Part shown: positions 1 through 9,105 of the stretch, piece after piece | Layout of the letters: each line of letters opens with the position of its first letter | How positions within the stretch are numbered: the first letter of the stretch is position 1 | From: Larix sibirica | Lineage: Eukaryota > Streptophyta > Pinopsida > Pinales > Pinaceae | Reading direction: 5' to 3' | Assembly (NCBI GenBank): GCA_004151065.3 | Contig: NWUY0304002430.1 | Location: forward strand, 1-20,446 | DNA: 20,446 bases | Program-made: the position numbers and the translations under genes | The notes under the pieces: generated by a model | Seen by the model: the letters and a program-made list of their open reading frames with translations, nothing else | The model's database searches: none | Told to the model about the DNA's origin: nothing

Positions 1-65
1 GTGCCTATTCCAGTTGTTGACCTTGACCTTCCACCCTTATAAAGGCCCCAGCATTCCCAGGATTA

Positions 66-128
66 TGAAAATAAGCAGTTAAAAGAGCAGTTCCAAGAAC
101 AGTTCCAGTATAAGCAGTAAAAGAAGCA
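66..128. repeat. Degenerate 12-nt tandem repeat (RAGCAGTTC-like)
   Basis: Successive 12-nt blocks follow the pattern NNN-RAR-CAG-TTN. Examples are AAGCAGTTA, GAGCAGTTC and GAACAGTTC, followed by the drifted forms AAGCAGTAA and AAGCATTTT. The unit is a multiple of three, so the plus strand reads as repeated Lys/Glu-Gln-Phe, but it has no start and meets stops, so I do not call a gene. It lies just ahead of the hairpin cluster and shares the CAG/CAT flavour of the tract at 295-475. The three may have one slippage history, which is inference. Confidence 0.6.
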
Positions 129-137
129 TTTTAAGGA

Positions 138-258
138 AAAGCTTGCTTGACCAAAGGTATACTTGCTTGACCGAAGGGAGGGCAAGGGAGGGCAAGGAAA
201 AGCTTGCTTTACATTAGGAGAGCAAGGAAATCTTGCTTGACCAAAGGGAGAGCAAGGA
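138..258. repeat. Cluster of four CTTGCTT...GCAAGG stem-loop units
   Basis: Four related units start at 142, 162, 203 and 232. Each begins CTTGCTT. The last three end GAGCAAGG or GGGCAAGG, and the first runs into GGTATA instead. The ends are complementary (CTTGC with GCAAG; in two units CTTGCT with AGCAAG), so each full unit of about 25 nt could fold as a 5-6 bp stem with a 12-16 nt loop. Units 1, 2 and 4 share the core TTGACC(A/G)AAGG. A further GGGCAAGG is inserted after unit 2. The unit at 162-187 has an exact reverse-complement copy 15 kb away at 15448-15473. This resembles the small palindromic or hairpin repeats known to spread in organelle genomes; I cannot assign it to a named family. 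Confidence 0.75.
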
Positions 259-294
259 GCATTATTCCCAGCAGAAGGATTCCCGGGACAAGCA

Positions 295-475
295 GGAAAA
301 GAATTACCAGCATTATTCTAAGCAGTTCCTCCAAGAGCAGCACTACAACCAGCATTCCCGGCATCATAATTATTACCAGCAGTATTCGAATCAGCATAAG
401 TCTTACCGGCATAAGTTTCACAAGCAAAAGCAGCAGTTTCAAGAGCATTTGAATCAGCATAATCTGCGGTAGGGG
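295..475. repeat. Low-complexity tract phased on CAG/CAT/AAG triplets
   Basis: CAG, CAT, CAC and AAG recur in one triplet phase for about 180 nt, mostly every second to fourth triplet. In that phase the plus strand reads as a Gln/His/Lys/Tyr-rich string (QHYSKQ, NQHSRHH, NQHKSYRHK) ending at a TAG near 470. The opposite strand and the other plus frame are also open over most of it, which follows from the triplet repetition. I read this as a simple-sequence expansion that has drifted, not a gene. There is no recognisable domain and no plausible start context. Confidence 0.6.
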
Positions 476-633
476 GGGCCTTAGAATAGATCGAATGTCT
501 TACTGTAACGAAGTGTTTAATGACCGTCAGCGTACTCTACCCATGCGGAGGCAATTTCTTTTAGGCTCCTCACGGCATGTGGATCGGGTCCTTTACAAGT
601 CCCGCCAGCTTAGGCTAGGACATGGTCAGTTCA

Positions 634-1703
634 AGAAGTTGCTATACTTTTGCCAGCAGGAAGTAGAGCTGTTGTGATGCAGAGGGAAGGGTTTCTTCCT
701 GTATGTGGCAGTAGTGCTTCTCTGAACAAGGATTTCTTTTTACAAAGGGATTCTTCAAAAGAACGCTTGTCTTGCAATTCGACTACCTCGAACTTTTTCC
801 ACATTGGCACTTCATCAGGGATCAACACATATTGTTCCTTCCTTGTAATACATTGCATCAATTGGAATTGTCATTGTCGAAGTTAAACTAATATGTCATC
901 CACGGCATCTTGGTATTTTTTTATTTCACTATGGAAAGCATGCAGGTCCAACAGGTAAAGGGATTACTAAATAGTAAAAGTAAAAAGAATATCTCCGAAT
1001 GAGGCAACGAGTTTAACGAATGGCATTGTCTTATCCGTGGCTATACTTTGCACTTTGAGTCATTCCTTGAGGTTTGTGATCTCCCTGTCCTCGCAACTTA
1101 GCATTATACTTCTAAGGTAATGTAATCTGGGATGGTTAGAGGATGCATGTTTTCCATAAAAAAATTCCTTAGCAGTTTCTACTATAACTTTTGGGTTGTT
1201 TACCTGCTCCCATTTATGTTTCTCTCTTCAAAATTTGTGCTCTGGTTTCAAACAAAAAAGATTCGAGCTAGGGGTGAATATTTAGTTGTTCAATCAACCA
1301 GAGTGCCAATCCCCAGATTCAATTTGTCGTCTCTGTTATAGTGCCCTGTCTCGCTCTTTCAATCTATTTGGTCTTTCAACTACCTGTGAGCTAGGCCTGT
1401 TGTTGTTCTTCACTCTGAATGTGTCCTTCCTTTTATTGCAATTAGTTGTGCTTCCGACTTCCGAGGGCATGTCTCGTTCACTTCTTCAAATGTATTATCT
1501 ATAATAATCCCAAGTGGCTCAACTACATGTACCTTGATCAATTCGGTGTTAATCCTTTGAGGCTCTCGTGGAGTAAGTCGCACTTCTACCTTTATTCTAT
1601 AGAGGAGTTTATAAATATAACAAATTCTTTTTAGTGTAGATTGCATGAGTTTGTAGGTAGGAATACTTTTAGTATTAGTGTGGGCGGCTTGAAAGTATCT
1701 CAA
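634..1703 (-). pseudogene. Unidentified decayed protein frame (about 1 kb)
   Basis: I do not recognise this product. One minus-strand frame from about 1437 down to 634 gives protein-like sequence with in-frame stops at 1338, 1296, 1284, 1230, 1062, 969, 966, 885 and 873. Its better stretches include KVIVETAKEFFYGKH (around 1191-1149), HPRLHYLRSIMLSCEDRE (around 1134-1083), DKTMPFVKLVASFGDILF (around 1035-984) and EVPMWKKFEVVELQDKRSF (around 830-770). Upstream, after a frame change near 1410, a 97-codon open frame (1703-1410) includes RINTELIKVHVVEPLGIIID. The mixed charged and hydrophobic composition, unlike the low-complexity frames nearby, is the main reason to suspect an old coding insert. 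It could be a decayed retrotransposon gag or another nuclear gene. The stop density is only modestly below chance, so it could also be accidental. Confidence 0.3.
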
Positions 1704-2494
1704 AGTATGATTAGGATTTATGATTTAGTATTAAAGGTAGGAATAATAAGTAGGATATATTTTTTGTTGAAAGTATAACTCAGCTCTAACTACAAGGGTC
1801 TTTAGATAAACATATATCTATCCAACAACTTACACCCATACTCTTTCTTTTCTTTAGATCATACGAATAAGAGATTTCATTCTTGGTGGACCATTGGGAT
1901 GGGGACCAACCTATCTTTTGTTTTCCATGTGCAGGGAGATAGACCAATGGAGCAGGGGGACAACCAGTCATGGAGAACGGAGGGAGGGTGACAACTCATG
2001 GAGCAGATGGACTAACCATCATGGGATTTATAGCTTACGATGGTGGTTTACGCGATGGAGCTATAAAGTCTATTATTTCTATTGGATATTTAATGGGACC
2101 CAAATGAGAGGCTATATTAGGGACGGTGTATCACAGAAATTACCCTTAGAGCGCTACGGGAAACCAATAGAGCAAATACCACTAAAATGTTACATGGTCA
2201 GCCCGAACAGCGTTGTCAGGTCAGCCCAATTTGCAGCTGGAAAGCATCATGCATGAGAGGGTTACCCCAACTTACTGATGAATGGTTTACCACCACCTGA
2301 TAAGGTGCAGCGGAGGGAGGGAACTACTCCACCATGGTTTAGCTTACGAGCAGCGGAGTAAACAACAGGAACTTCCTACTCGGGTTGGGGTTGCGGAGGA
2401 AACAGGAATTACCATTTATGATCTCTTTTATTATAGCAGCTTAGCTTGTACCAGGCAGCAGGGTTTAGAGCAGCAGGGGAGGACCCAACCAACA
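1704..2494. other. Gene-free; degenerate 27-nt direct repeat near the start
   Basis: No recognisable gene. Positions 1947-1973 and 1998-2024 are an imperfect direct repeat (21 of 27 matching) beginning ATGGAGCAG and ending TCATGG, offset by 51 bp. A plus frame of 120 codons crosses this region (1894-2256) but is Trp/Tyr-rich, repeat-driven and unlike any family I know. Confidence 0.55.
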
Positions 2495-2568
2495 ACAACC
2501 ACATTGGCGTTTGTATCTTGTACCTTTATTGGGAGAGTAGGAAACAACCACATTGGGTTTTGTATCTT
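2495..2568. repeat. 25-nt direct repeat, 49-bp offset
   Basis: The two copies at 2495-2519 and 2544-2568 both begin ACAACCACATTGG and end TTTGTATCTT. They match at 23 of 25 positions. The offset of 49 bp is close to the 51 bp of the pair at 1947 and 1998, so a unit of about 50 bp may once have been tandem across this stretch; that last point is inference. Confidence 0.8.
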
Positions 2569-3182
2569 CTTGGAGCGGAGAGTTGGATTTGTATTTACTA
2601 GTTGAGTTAACCAAGGCAGCAAGGAAACCATGCCATGAAGTTGGAGAGCTTCGTTAGTAAAGTTCAGTATAAAGTAGAGATTAGAAGGAGTTTATATAGT
2701 TTAGTTGCTTGTATGAAGCTTGCTGCCTCGCTCGGTCCCTCGGTTCTAAGACAGCAGGGTTAAAGGGTGGTGGCTCAAACACAACCATTACATAATTATT
2801 CTTCACAGTTTGGGACCGCCCATGAACACTATGTTTGTAACCTTCATCTCTCTCATAGCAGGGTAACAGGGTGGACCCATTAGTTTCATTTCGTAGGGAG
2901 GGTCTATACATTGGGACGGGGGACGGACTTTACCTCATGTTCTATTCAACAAGGGTGGTGCAACGACGAGTGGTGGTAGGTAGCTCTTCATCATCAAGTG
3001 GGCCCTCACCCTTTTCTTCTTTCATTCCTTCCCTTTACCTTCTGATTTAATCTTTTTTTATGCTCACTAAACCAACCTATGAGTAGGGGAGAGCACAACA
3101 ACTACAACAAGGATTTATTCTCTGGGATAGCTTTATGAAGTTGGTTGGGAAGAGCACCACAACAAGGATTCTTTATTCGCTA
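2569..3182. other. Gene-free stretch
   Basis: I see no gene, RNA or clear structure. ACAACAAGGATT-type strings recur near 3104 and 3161. A minus frame of 76 codons (2681-2911) has no recognisable motif. Confidence 0.5.
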
Positions 3183-3229
3183 TAGTCACTATCAACAGGA
3201 ACTGGGCACTAGTCACTATCAACAGGAAC
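3183..3229. repeat. 20-nt direct repeat (27-bp period)
   Basis: Positions 3183-3202 and 3210-3229 are identical (TAGTCACTATCAACAGGAAC). This is about 1.7 copies of a 27-bp tandem unit, a fresh-looking local duplication. Confidence 0.9.
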
Positions 3230-3544
3230 AACAACTGGCCTATTCTTTGTGTTTTATAAACTACACTACAGGTTACGTCTCATCATGTTAGTTCATCAGG
3301 TAATCAGTCAGGTGGAGTACACGCTTTGTTGTTCATTACGTTACAAAAGGAGGACCCATTAAAAAGCTTGTATTGCTCAAGAGGATCGGGTTGGGATGTT
3401 CACGTTCACAAGTAAACTCCAAACTAAATACAAAAGCTCTCTACAGACTTTGGCTTCTGGTAGGTAACAGGGTAAAAGAACGTCTATAAGCAGCTACGTT
3501 AAGCACCACCCAGCTGTTCTGTCTTGTGTATTCGCAGGAACCCG
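3230..3544. other. Gene-free stretch
   Basis: Nothing recognisable on either strand, including in the start of the minus-strand Trp/Leu-rich frame that runs into the next tract. Confidence 0.5.
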
Positions 3545-3780
3545 GCAGGAGTAGTTGTAGGCCCAGCCAAGTGAGCAGTAGCCAAGCCAAGTACCCCAAC
3601 CAATGATCCCAACCCATGCGCCTAGAATCCCGGGAGCCCAGGCAAGCCAATCCCGCCAAGCCCGGTTGAGTAACCAAGCTCATCTGAGTAGCCAAGCCAA
3701 ACCAAGCCAAGCAGCTTAATAGAGCAGCCCAGCCTATAAGCAAAGCCAAGAAGTGGCCTAGTCTAGTATCCCAAGCCAAT
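3545..3780. repeat. AGCCA/AAGCC-rich low-complexity tract
   Basis: The plus strand is dominated by AGCCAAGCCAAG-type strings (near 3566, 3588, 3691 and 3700) interspersed with CCCAACC and GCCCAG. The minus strand therefore encodes a Leu/Ala/Trp/Gly-rich string (LAWFGLA, LAWLLLTWLGL) inside a 112-codon frame (3441-3779). That looks like a hydrophobic protein but is explained by the 5-nt repetition. A milder version of the same composition recurs at about 20230-20290. Confidence 0.65.
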
Positions 3781-4210
3781 GAATCCCCATCCCACCTAAC
3801 ATATATAAACGTTGCAAAAAGGAGCGAGATACGAGCCGCTTGCCCGACGACCTAAGAAAGAGGGCATGGAAAAATTCATTAATAAAAGATCATTTTTAGT
3901 ATATGCAATGATAATCCACGGACCCAATAACAAAAAGTTGTCGCTAAATTGAAAATGGCGAATGATAGAGTTTGTAGAACCAGATCCAACAATACCTTTC
4001 CTGCCCCCAACCTGGTAGGTGTTGTTGCTTTAGATGGTAGATAAGCGGATCTATTCAATTAAGGTTCTGCGGAAACATATATTATATATGATGAGATTCT
4101 GTATTTTCTTTTTCCTGGCGCGTCCCTTATGGGGAATAAATATATCTGTTGGCTGTCTGTCGTTCGTCTGGTGAACCACCCCCTTGCGGTAGATGTTTTC
4201 TGTGCCCGGC
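3781..4210. other. Gene-free stretch
   Basis: No gene or RNA recognised. It ends in a more GC-rich section just before the next repeat. Confidence 0.5.
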
Positions 4211-4284
4211 GGTAACGCCTATCTTAGAAGATGTATAAGTTTTTGATGGTAACGCCTATTGCGTAAGATGGGTCATTTTCTAAG
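4211..4284. repeat. Partial tandem duplication, 37-bp period
   Basis: GGTAACGCCTAT occurs exactly at 4211-4222 and 4248-4259. Similar tails follow (TAGAAGATG and CGTAAGATG). The rest of the unit has diverged. Confidence 0.65.
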
Positions 4285-4549
4285 CGTGCATTATATACGT
4301 TCTAATACAACACAATTGGCTCATCAACTTTTCAAAATAGGTGATCGTAAGTAAGATCGTGATCGGATCCAATTCAAGAAGAGTCCTCCATCAGTTCCCA
4401 AAGAGACAAGAAGACATCCAAGAATACATCCCCAAGAAGAAATGCTCCATCGGTTCAAAAACATAAAAGAAGACGTTTACTCCTGGCATCACATCATAGA
4501 GTAGCGGGATCGACATCGACTGCAACAACTATTGACTATCGTAAATGAT
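4285..4549. other. Gene-free stretch
   Basis: No gene, RNA or clear repeat seen. The section around 4375-4470 is rich in AAGAAG and CATC. Confidence 0.45.
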
Positions 4550-5982
4550 TATCTATTGGCTGCCCAGCTTGCAATGACCTCGCGGCAATGACCAGCTATG
4601 AGATAGGTCTAGTTCAAGGGTATAGGGCAGAGGGTAGAGTTGTAGGTTCGAGGGTAGAACCATGGGGGCTTTATATTAGCCCTTGATGGGTACGTGAGAT
4701 TGAATCATATTGGGAGTGATAGATTATACCTCGTATTGGGAGAGATAGATAAACTCAAGTAGAAATAAAGTTAAGAATTGACATAAACACTTGGATGACG
4801 CCTACCTGGGATCGACTCGTGGCATCATGGACTACCAGCGATTACCTAGAATGCATGGAACCTGGGTCGACTACATCAACTAGCGGCTATAAGCATTTGG
4901 AAAGCGGAGTCGATCATAATTCAAGTGGTGGACTACAGGCTAGCTAGGTCTGTATATTAAGGTGGCACAAAAGAGGAACTCTAGGTCTCAAGTGCGCTAG
5001 TGTCCATGGAAATTACTTTATGGACTACAGGCTGTCACATATTTATAAGAAGTTGTCATCTTGTCCAACCAACAACAATTTGTGCCTGTCCCGACCGAAC
5101 AACCTGAGGCCATTTCAAAATCAATGCGGCTGATTATTCCCATTGGGATCACTGTAGGAGATTAGCCTCTCCCGTTGGATGGATTAGCGGAATAGCCTAT
5201 CAGATTACCAATTACAATGGAAAAGTAAAACGTAATATGCAAGTCCAAGTTAAACCTCACACTCGTAACCTCGTATGAGTCCCTCCGGGCGTATAGATGC
5301 GACACGTATAGATGCTAGATTCCCCCATGTACTAAGTTCCATGGAGTTAAAGCTTGCCTTATTAAGCCATATAGTGAAAGCCTTAACACTTAAGCAGTAA
5401 GTTCCATACAGTAAAGTAGTACAAGCACTTTATACTACTAATTTAAATTGCACTAATTTCAATACTTAACGTATTCAGTATAGGGTAGCAGAGCCAAGAG
5501 GAAGGACCTTTAAGAGAATTCCTACAGGCGGCTGACCTAGCCTCGGGTTATTGGACAGCCACTTGGTCGGATTACCAGAGAGCCCCTGTGGCCTTCCTTC
5601 TAGCTGGTGCTGTAGAGTGAGTTAACCGGCCCTCCCTTAAAAGCATGAAAGAAACGACCCTCCCTTAAAAGCGTGAATCACTATGTGTCTCTCGTGCGTG
5701 TTATTTTCCAATAGTGAATCAACGTATGTAAGCATCATTACATGCATTCCAAGTCCCATTGTTCTGTACGTAGAACCAACCCCGTAGACAACCCTCTTTT
5801 GGTTCTGGCAGTGTGTCTCTTACTGTGTATGGCTAGGACTCCCGGCTACCCCGAAAGTGACCTTAAGGCTATGACTCCCAGCAATGACTAGTGCCTATTG
5901 GCAATGACCTCCTTTAAATGACCGGCTATCGACTATTACTTCTGGTACAACTGGGCTATGATCGGCTAACAGCTATGACAAC
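4550..5982. repeat. Region of dispersed GGCAATGACC / GGCTATGACT motifs
   Basis: A short motif close to GGC(A/T)ATGAC(C/T) recurs, for example at 4571, 4584, 5867, 5881, 5900, 5915 and around 5969. It often sits next to CTATTGGC or GGCTATC. Inside the region are cleaner pairs: TGGACTACAGGCT at 4929-4941 and 5021-5033; CGTATAGATGC at 5290-5300 and 5305-5315; a 20-nt repeat (19 of 20 matching, CCCTCCCTTAAAAGC core) at 5630-5649 and 5658-5677; and a 16-nt pair (14 of 16) at 5831-5846 and 5867-5882. No gene, tRNA or coding signature is visible. Confidence 0.5.
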
Positions 5983-7038
5983 ATGTTCTGCGTGCTCCAC
6001 TGTGGTGGTGTCCATCGTCAGGCGGTTTCATTGATCTCGCCACACGTTCTAGGAACCGGTGTGTCTAGCATCAGAGGCAATCCCTATTAAGTAGTTTCAT
6101 AGTCGTCAGGTGGTATCAAGATCGATAGGGTAATCAAGCAATAAGATCGAAAAACTCAGGCAGGAGTATAGATCGCTTGCAGCAGATAGGTGGTAACTGA
6201 GGGCAGTTGTTAACTGGGGTGATTTGAGAACCGAGTACTTGAAGTGAACGTTGTGTCTCATTCGTTGACAACATGGGGGGTGCTATGGGTGCGAGCCTCG
6301 GGTGTTATTGTTCTATCCACACATTCTAACGTCACGTTCGAGCCTCACGGGTTGTTTTGTAAAGCCAGCCAGAAAGAATGTTATTGGTTCCATTAATTAT
6401 ATATTTGAGAATTTATTCAGCCATTGACTAAGCCCAGCCTTTTATATCTCGGCTAAAGCCTAAGAAGAAATATCTATGAGGCTATATAATTATCTCTAAT
6501 AGAATGGGTTTTCCTACCCATTTCGAAGGGAAAGCCTATTTGAACAACCTGGGATGACTATGTTTGCTCCTAGACCTATTTCAACAATGCTATTGGGTTC
6601 CGCCTATTGGCACTACTGGTACAGAAGACTATTGAAACTGCAGTGAGGTACTAGCCCGGCATATCTAGCTATTTGAGTCAGTAGGGTTTAAAGGCATAGC
6701 TTTAGCTCTTCTCTCTTCCAGTTGCTAAGGCTTATAAGTTCCAGGCAAGTAATAAGGGAAAGAAGGCGATACCTTCCATCATTTCGTTTCGCGCTTAAGC
6801 AATATCTATGTTTCCCCAACCAACAAGTGAAATAACTCTACCGACCGAATCACAAATACAAAGTAGTACCCCCGACACAAACAAGTGTGCATATTCCTAA
6901 CAGAAGCAGTAATAAGAATGTTATTGCATTATATACGTAATTATACATAAATCAGCTCAGCAACTATAGCATGCTTTTCCCTCTCCCAGACGGTCGAGTG
7001 GGATAAACCCCCCGGATCTTACAACTTAACAATTGATT
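5983..7038. other. Gene-free stretch
   Basis: No recognisable gene. CCTATTTGAACAA near 6536 and CCTATTTCAACAA near 6576 form a short degenerate repeat, and GCCTATTGGCAC near 6602 echoes the motif family of the preceding region. Confidence 0.5.
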
Positions 7039-7215
7039 GTTCCTCCTACACAAGCACCACCTACAGCCACTACTTCTATAGTGTATAATTGAATGCACCT
7101 TCATTTAATGCTTCTCAACCTACTGATTATAATCTACCTCAATGCCAAAATCGACTCGGGAACTAATGACCATAGGTATGAAGGTCTGATCCTACTAAAT
7201 TATAGAATTATCACT
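7039..7215 (+). pseudogene. Possible Ty1/copia gag-protease remnant
   Basis: In one plus frame, a Pro/Thr-rich stretch (VPPTQAPPTATTSIVYN, from 7039) is followed, after one stop, by KIDSGTNDH at 7147-7173. DSG(A/T)xDH followed by M is the active-site signature of copia-type aspartic proteases, and a shifted frame immediately after reads GMK, as expected near a degraded DHMTGM. The evidence is one short motif in a plausible linker context, so this is tentative. It lies on the opposite strand from the clear copia fragment at 8550-9105. Confidence 0.25.
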
Positions 7216-7589
7216 AGATGAGAGGAAATAGTATCAACTAGTGCTTTGCTTACCATAGATCCTAGTAAGGGCAACAATATGAGGGAGAACAAAAAGGTCC
7301 ATTACATCCTAAAAACACGAACTTGGGTATCTTCCAATATCCATTCCTTTAATATACCCAGGCACATTAGTCATCCTCTAAAGCCTCCACCATATTGTCT
7401 TCATCCATTAGCCAGGTTCCTACCTCATTAGTAGTGAATCCTTTTCACTCTAGTAACCTTATTGCTAAATACATTATGGGGTGTGTGTGGAGGAGATAAC
7501 CCACCCAAATAGAAATGTGATCACATGCACTGGTGCTAGCCATCCTCTGACAAACTAGCCTCTTACCAGTACTGCATCCCCTATAGCTA

Positions 7590-7840
7590 ATATTAATCAT
7601 CGCACTACTGAACCTCTAGATACGAGTGCACTTGGTCCATCACAGCCTGTGCACCCCATCACCATTACATATCACGCAACCACATTCCATCATTACTGAC
7701 CTGTTAGATATAAAGGCTAATATTTTAGTACTACGTTTGCTGCATTTGTGTTTTTCACTTCATGACTCCCTGAATGAAGCCATGTATCAGCCTCCTGCAG
7801 TGTGTACCTCTTCTTCTCAGTCAACAAAGCTACCATCAGA
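7590..7840 (+). pseudogene. Possible Ty1/copia linker and reverse transcriptase remnant
   Basis: QPVHPIT at 7643-7663 resembles the HPMxTR-type linker before copia reverse transcriptase. In another frame, LDIKAN (7701-7718) and LHDSLNEAMYQPPAV (7758-7802), followed by SSSQSTK, resemble the copia reverse transcriptase block that usually reads LD(I/V)KNAFLHG-DLNEEVYM-QPPGF. Here it carries an apparent insertion between the two halves and has lost a Met. The linker and this block are much closer than in an intact element, so an internal deletion is needed. It is a plausible but weak match. Confidence 0.28.
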
Positions 7841-8549
7841 TACATTCATACATAATGTATCTAATGGGCCTCTTGTCAAGAGAACTGAACCTCAGTTGGT
7901 GGTTAACCCATATTGCACTCACTTCATTTTTGATTCCAACTTTATGCCACTCGATGCTTAGATTCTTTTTATATGTGATCCTATATTTGACATTGAATGC
8001 ACCATTGGGGGTTTTAACAAAAAACCTAGGGGGCATTGATCCTCCGCCTCTTATGCCGATAGAGAGAGAGCATCATTACGGTCAATGGCTACATCTAGGA
8101 GGAATACAACTAGGTGGAACCCATAAGGTATACGGCAACTGACCGACCAAAGGGGGCAACAACAAAGGCTGGGCTGGATAAACTTAACCATACCTGTACT
8201 ACTTATAGATTTCTCTAAGATACACAGGAACCACTATAGACAACAACACAGTAAACACATTCTTTAGCCTCGTTAACTCGGGTAGGAGCCATAGAGGAAC
8301 ATGTACCAAACTTCGAAAAATGATTACTATCTAAAACTATCTTTCTTTTACTCTTCAGGGATCACTAAGCAAACCTAGAAGCTCTATAGATATAAGCTCT
8401 TCTTTTCCTCTTGCTCCTTCTGCATCGCCCCTATGTCTTAGTAAGCTAAGGCACATTTACCTTTGGCATAGTTAGTTCCTTTGCCTGCTTCCCCTTTACT
8501 ATTACTAAGGCGAATCACCTTATCGTGTTGGTGTATATAAAATATCCAC
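7841..8549. other. Gene-free stretch
   Basis: Plus-strand frames continue to 7961 and 8142 but have no motif I recognise. From 8150 to 8549, just past the 3' end of the copia fragment, I see nothing identifiable. Confidence 0.5.
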
Positions 8550-9105
8550 TTAGACCTTGAATTTGTCCAACGCCTCTAGCTTAGCCTTAAACATGTATAT
8601 CCAAATATACCGTGAGTGATCATCTATGAAGGTAAGTACAAATTGGTTCCCTCCTTGTGTGAAAGCATTTACTGGACCCATGATGTCACTTTGAATTAAC
8701 TTGAAAGGTCTATCTGCCTTCCAGCCGGCATCACTCGGAAAACTATGTTGATGCTGCCTTCCTAAACATGCATCCTTCGTAAACTGTCTTCACCTTCTGA
8801 AGACTCGGTAAGCCTTCCACCATACTAGTGTTCTTCACCAAGCTGTCTTGGTTCGGATGTCTGAACCTTTGGTGCCACAAATCGATCAGCAACTCCGAAG
8901 CATCATAAACACATGGAGCTATAGATGCCCCCTTCGTGGTAGCCATCACACACCACCTTGTTCCTCACGTCCTTGATAATGCACTTGTCCCGCTAAAACT
9001 ATACTGTGAGCCCATGGGTAGTTATCTGATGTACTGAAATGAGGTTAGTCCCTAAGAACGGAACATAAAGTACCTCCTTCAGATCACTTTTTCCCCCCAT
9101 CCTTG
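8550..9105 (-). pseudogene. Ty1/copia pol remnant (protease end, GAG-pre-integrase, integrase start)
   Basis: Read from 9105 downward, three frames carry copia pol in the normal order. From 9085 comes LKEVLYVPFLGTNLISVHQ, the block between copia protease and integrase. From 8949 comes LWHQRFRHPNQDSL and SMVEGLP, the GAG-pre-integrase zinc domain, with HxxxxH intact but the usual CEGC reading YEGC at 8781-8770. From 8750 comes the start of the integrase core, with RPFKLIQSDIMGP and TFIDDHSRYIWIYMFKAK. Two of the three catalytic acidic residues (the Asp in QSD and the first in IDDHS) are kept. The third (Glu) would lie beyond the end at the stop at 8550-8552. There are two frameshifts and at least two internal stops, and no LTR is seen on either side. 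It is non-functional and most likely a nuclear-derived insert. Confidence 0.92.

Noticed and set aside
142-257. CRISPR-like array from repeated CTTGCTTGACC units
   Set aside because: Units are unevenly spaced (20, 41 and 29 nt), diverged and abut without spacers of constant length; the DNA is plant-like.
204-472. Three overlapping frames of 79-83 codons on both strands as genes
   Set aside because: All are by-products of the triplet-phased CAG/CAT repeat; the products are low complexity and mutually overlapping.
1894-2256. 120-codon plus frame
   Set aside because: Crosses the degenerate 27-nt repeat, has Trp/Tyr-rich composition, no recognisable domain and no coding context.
4640-4665. GGTTCGAG string resembling a tRNA T-arm
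   Set aside because: No acceptor, D or anticodon stem can be built around it, and GAGGGTAGA is simply repeated nearby.
7774-8142. 122-codon plus frame, the longest in the window
   Set aside because: It is out of frame with the copia-like reverse transcriptase block it overlaps and has no family motif; probably a shadow of decayed sequence.
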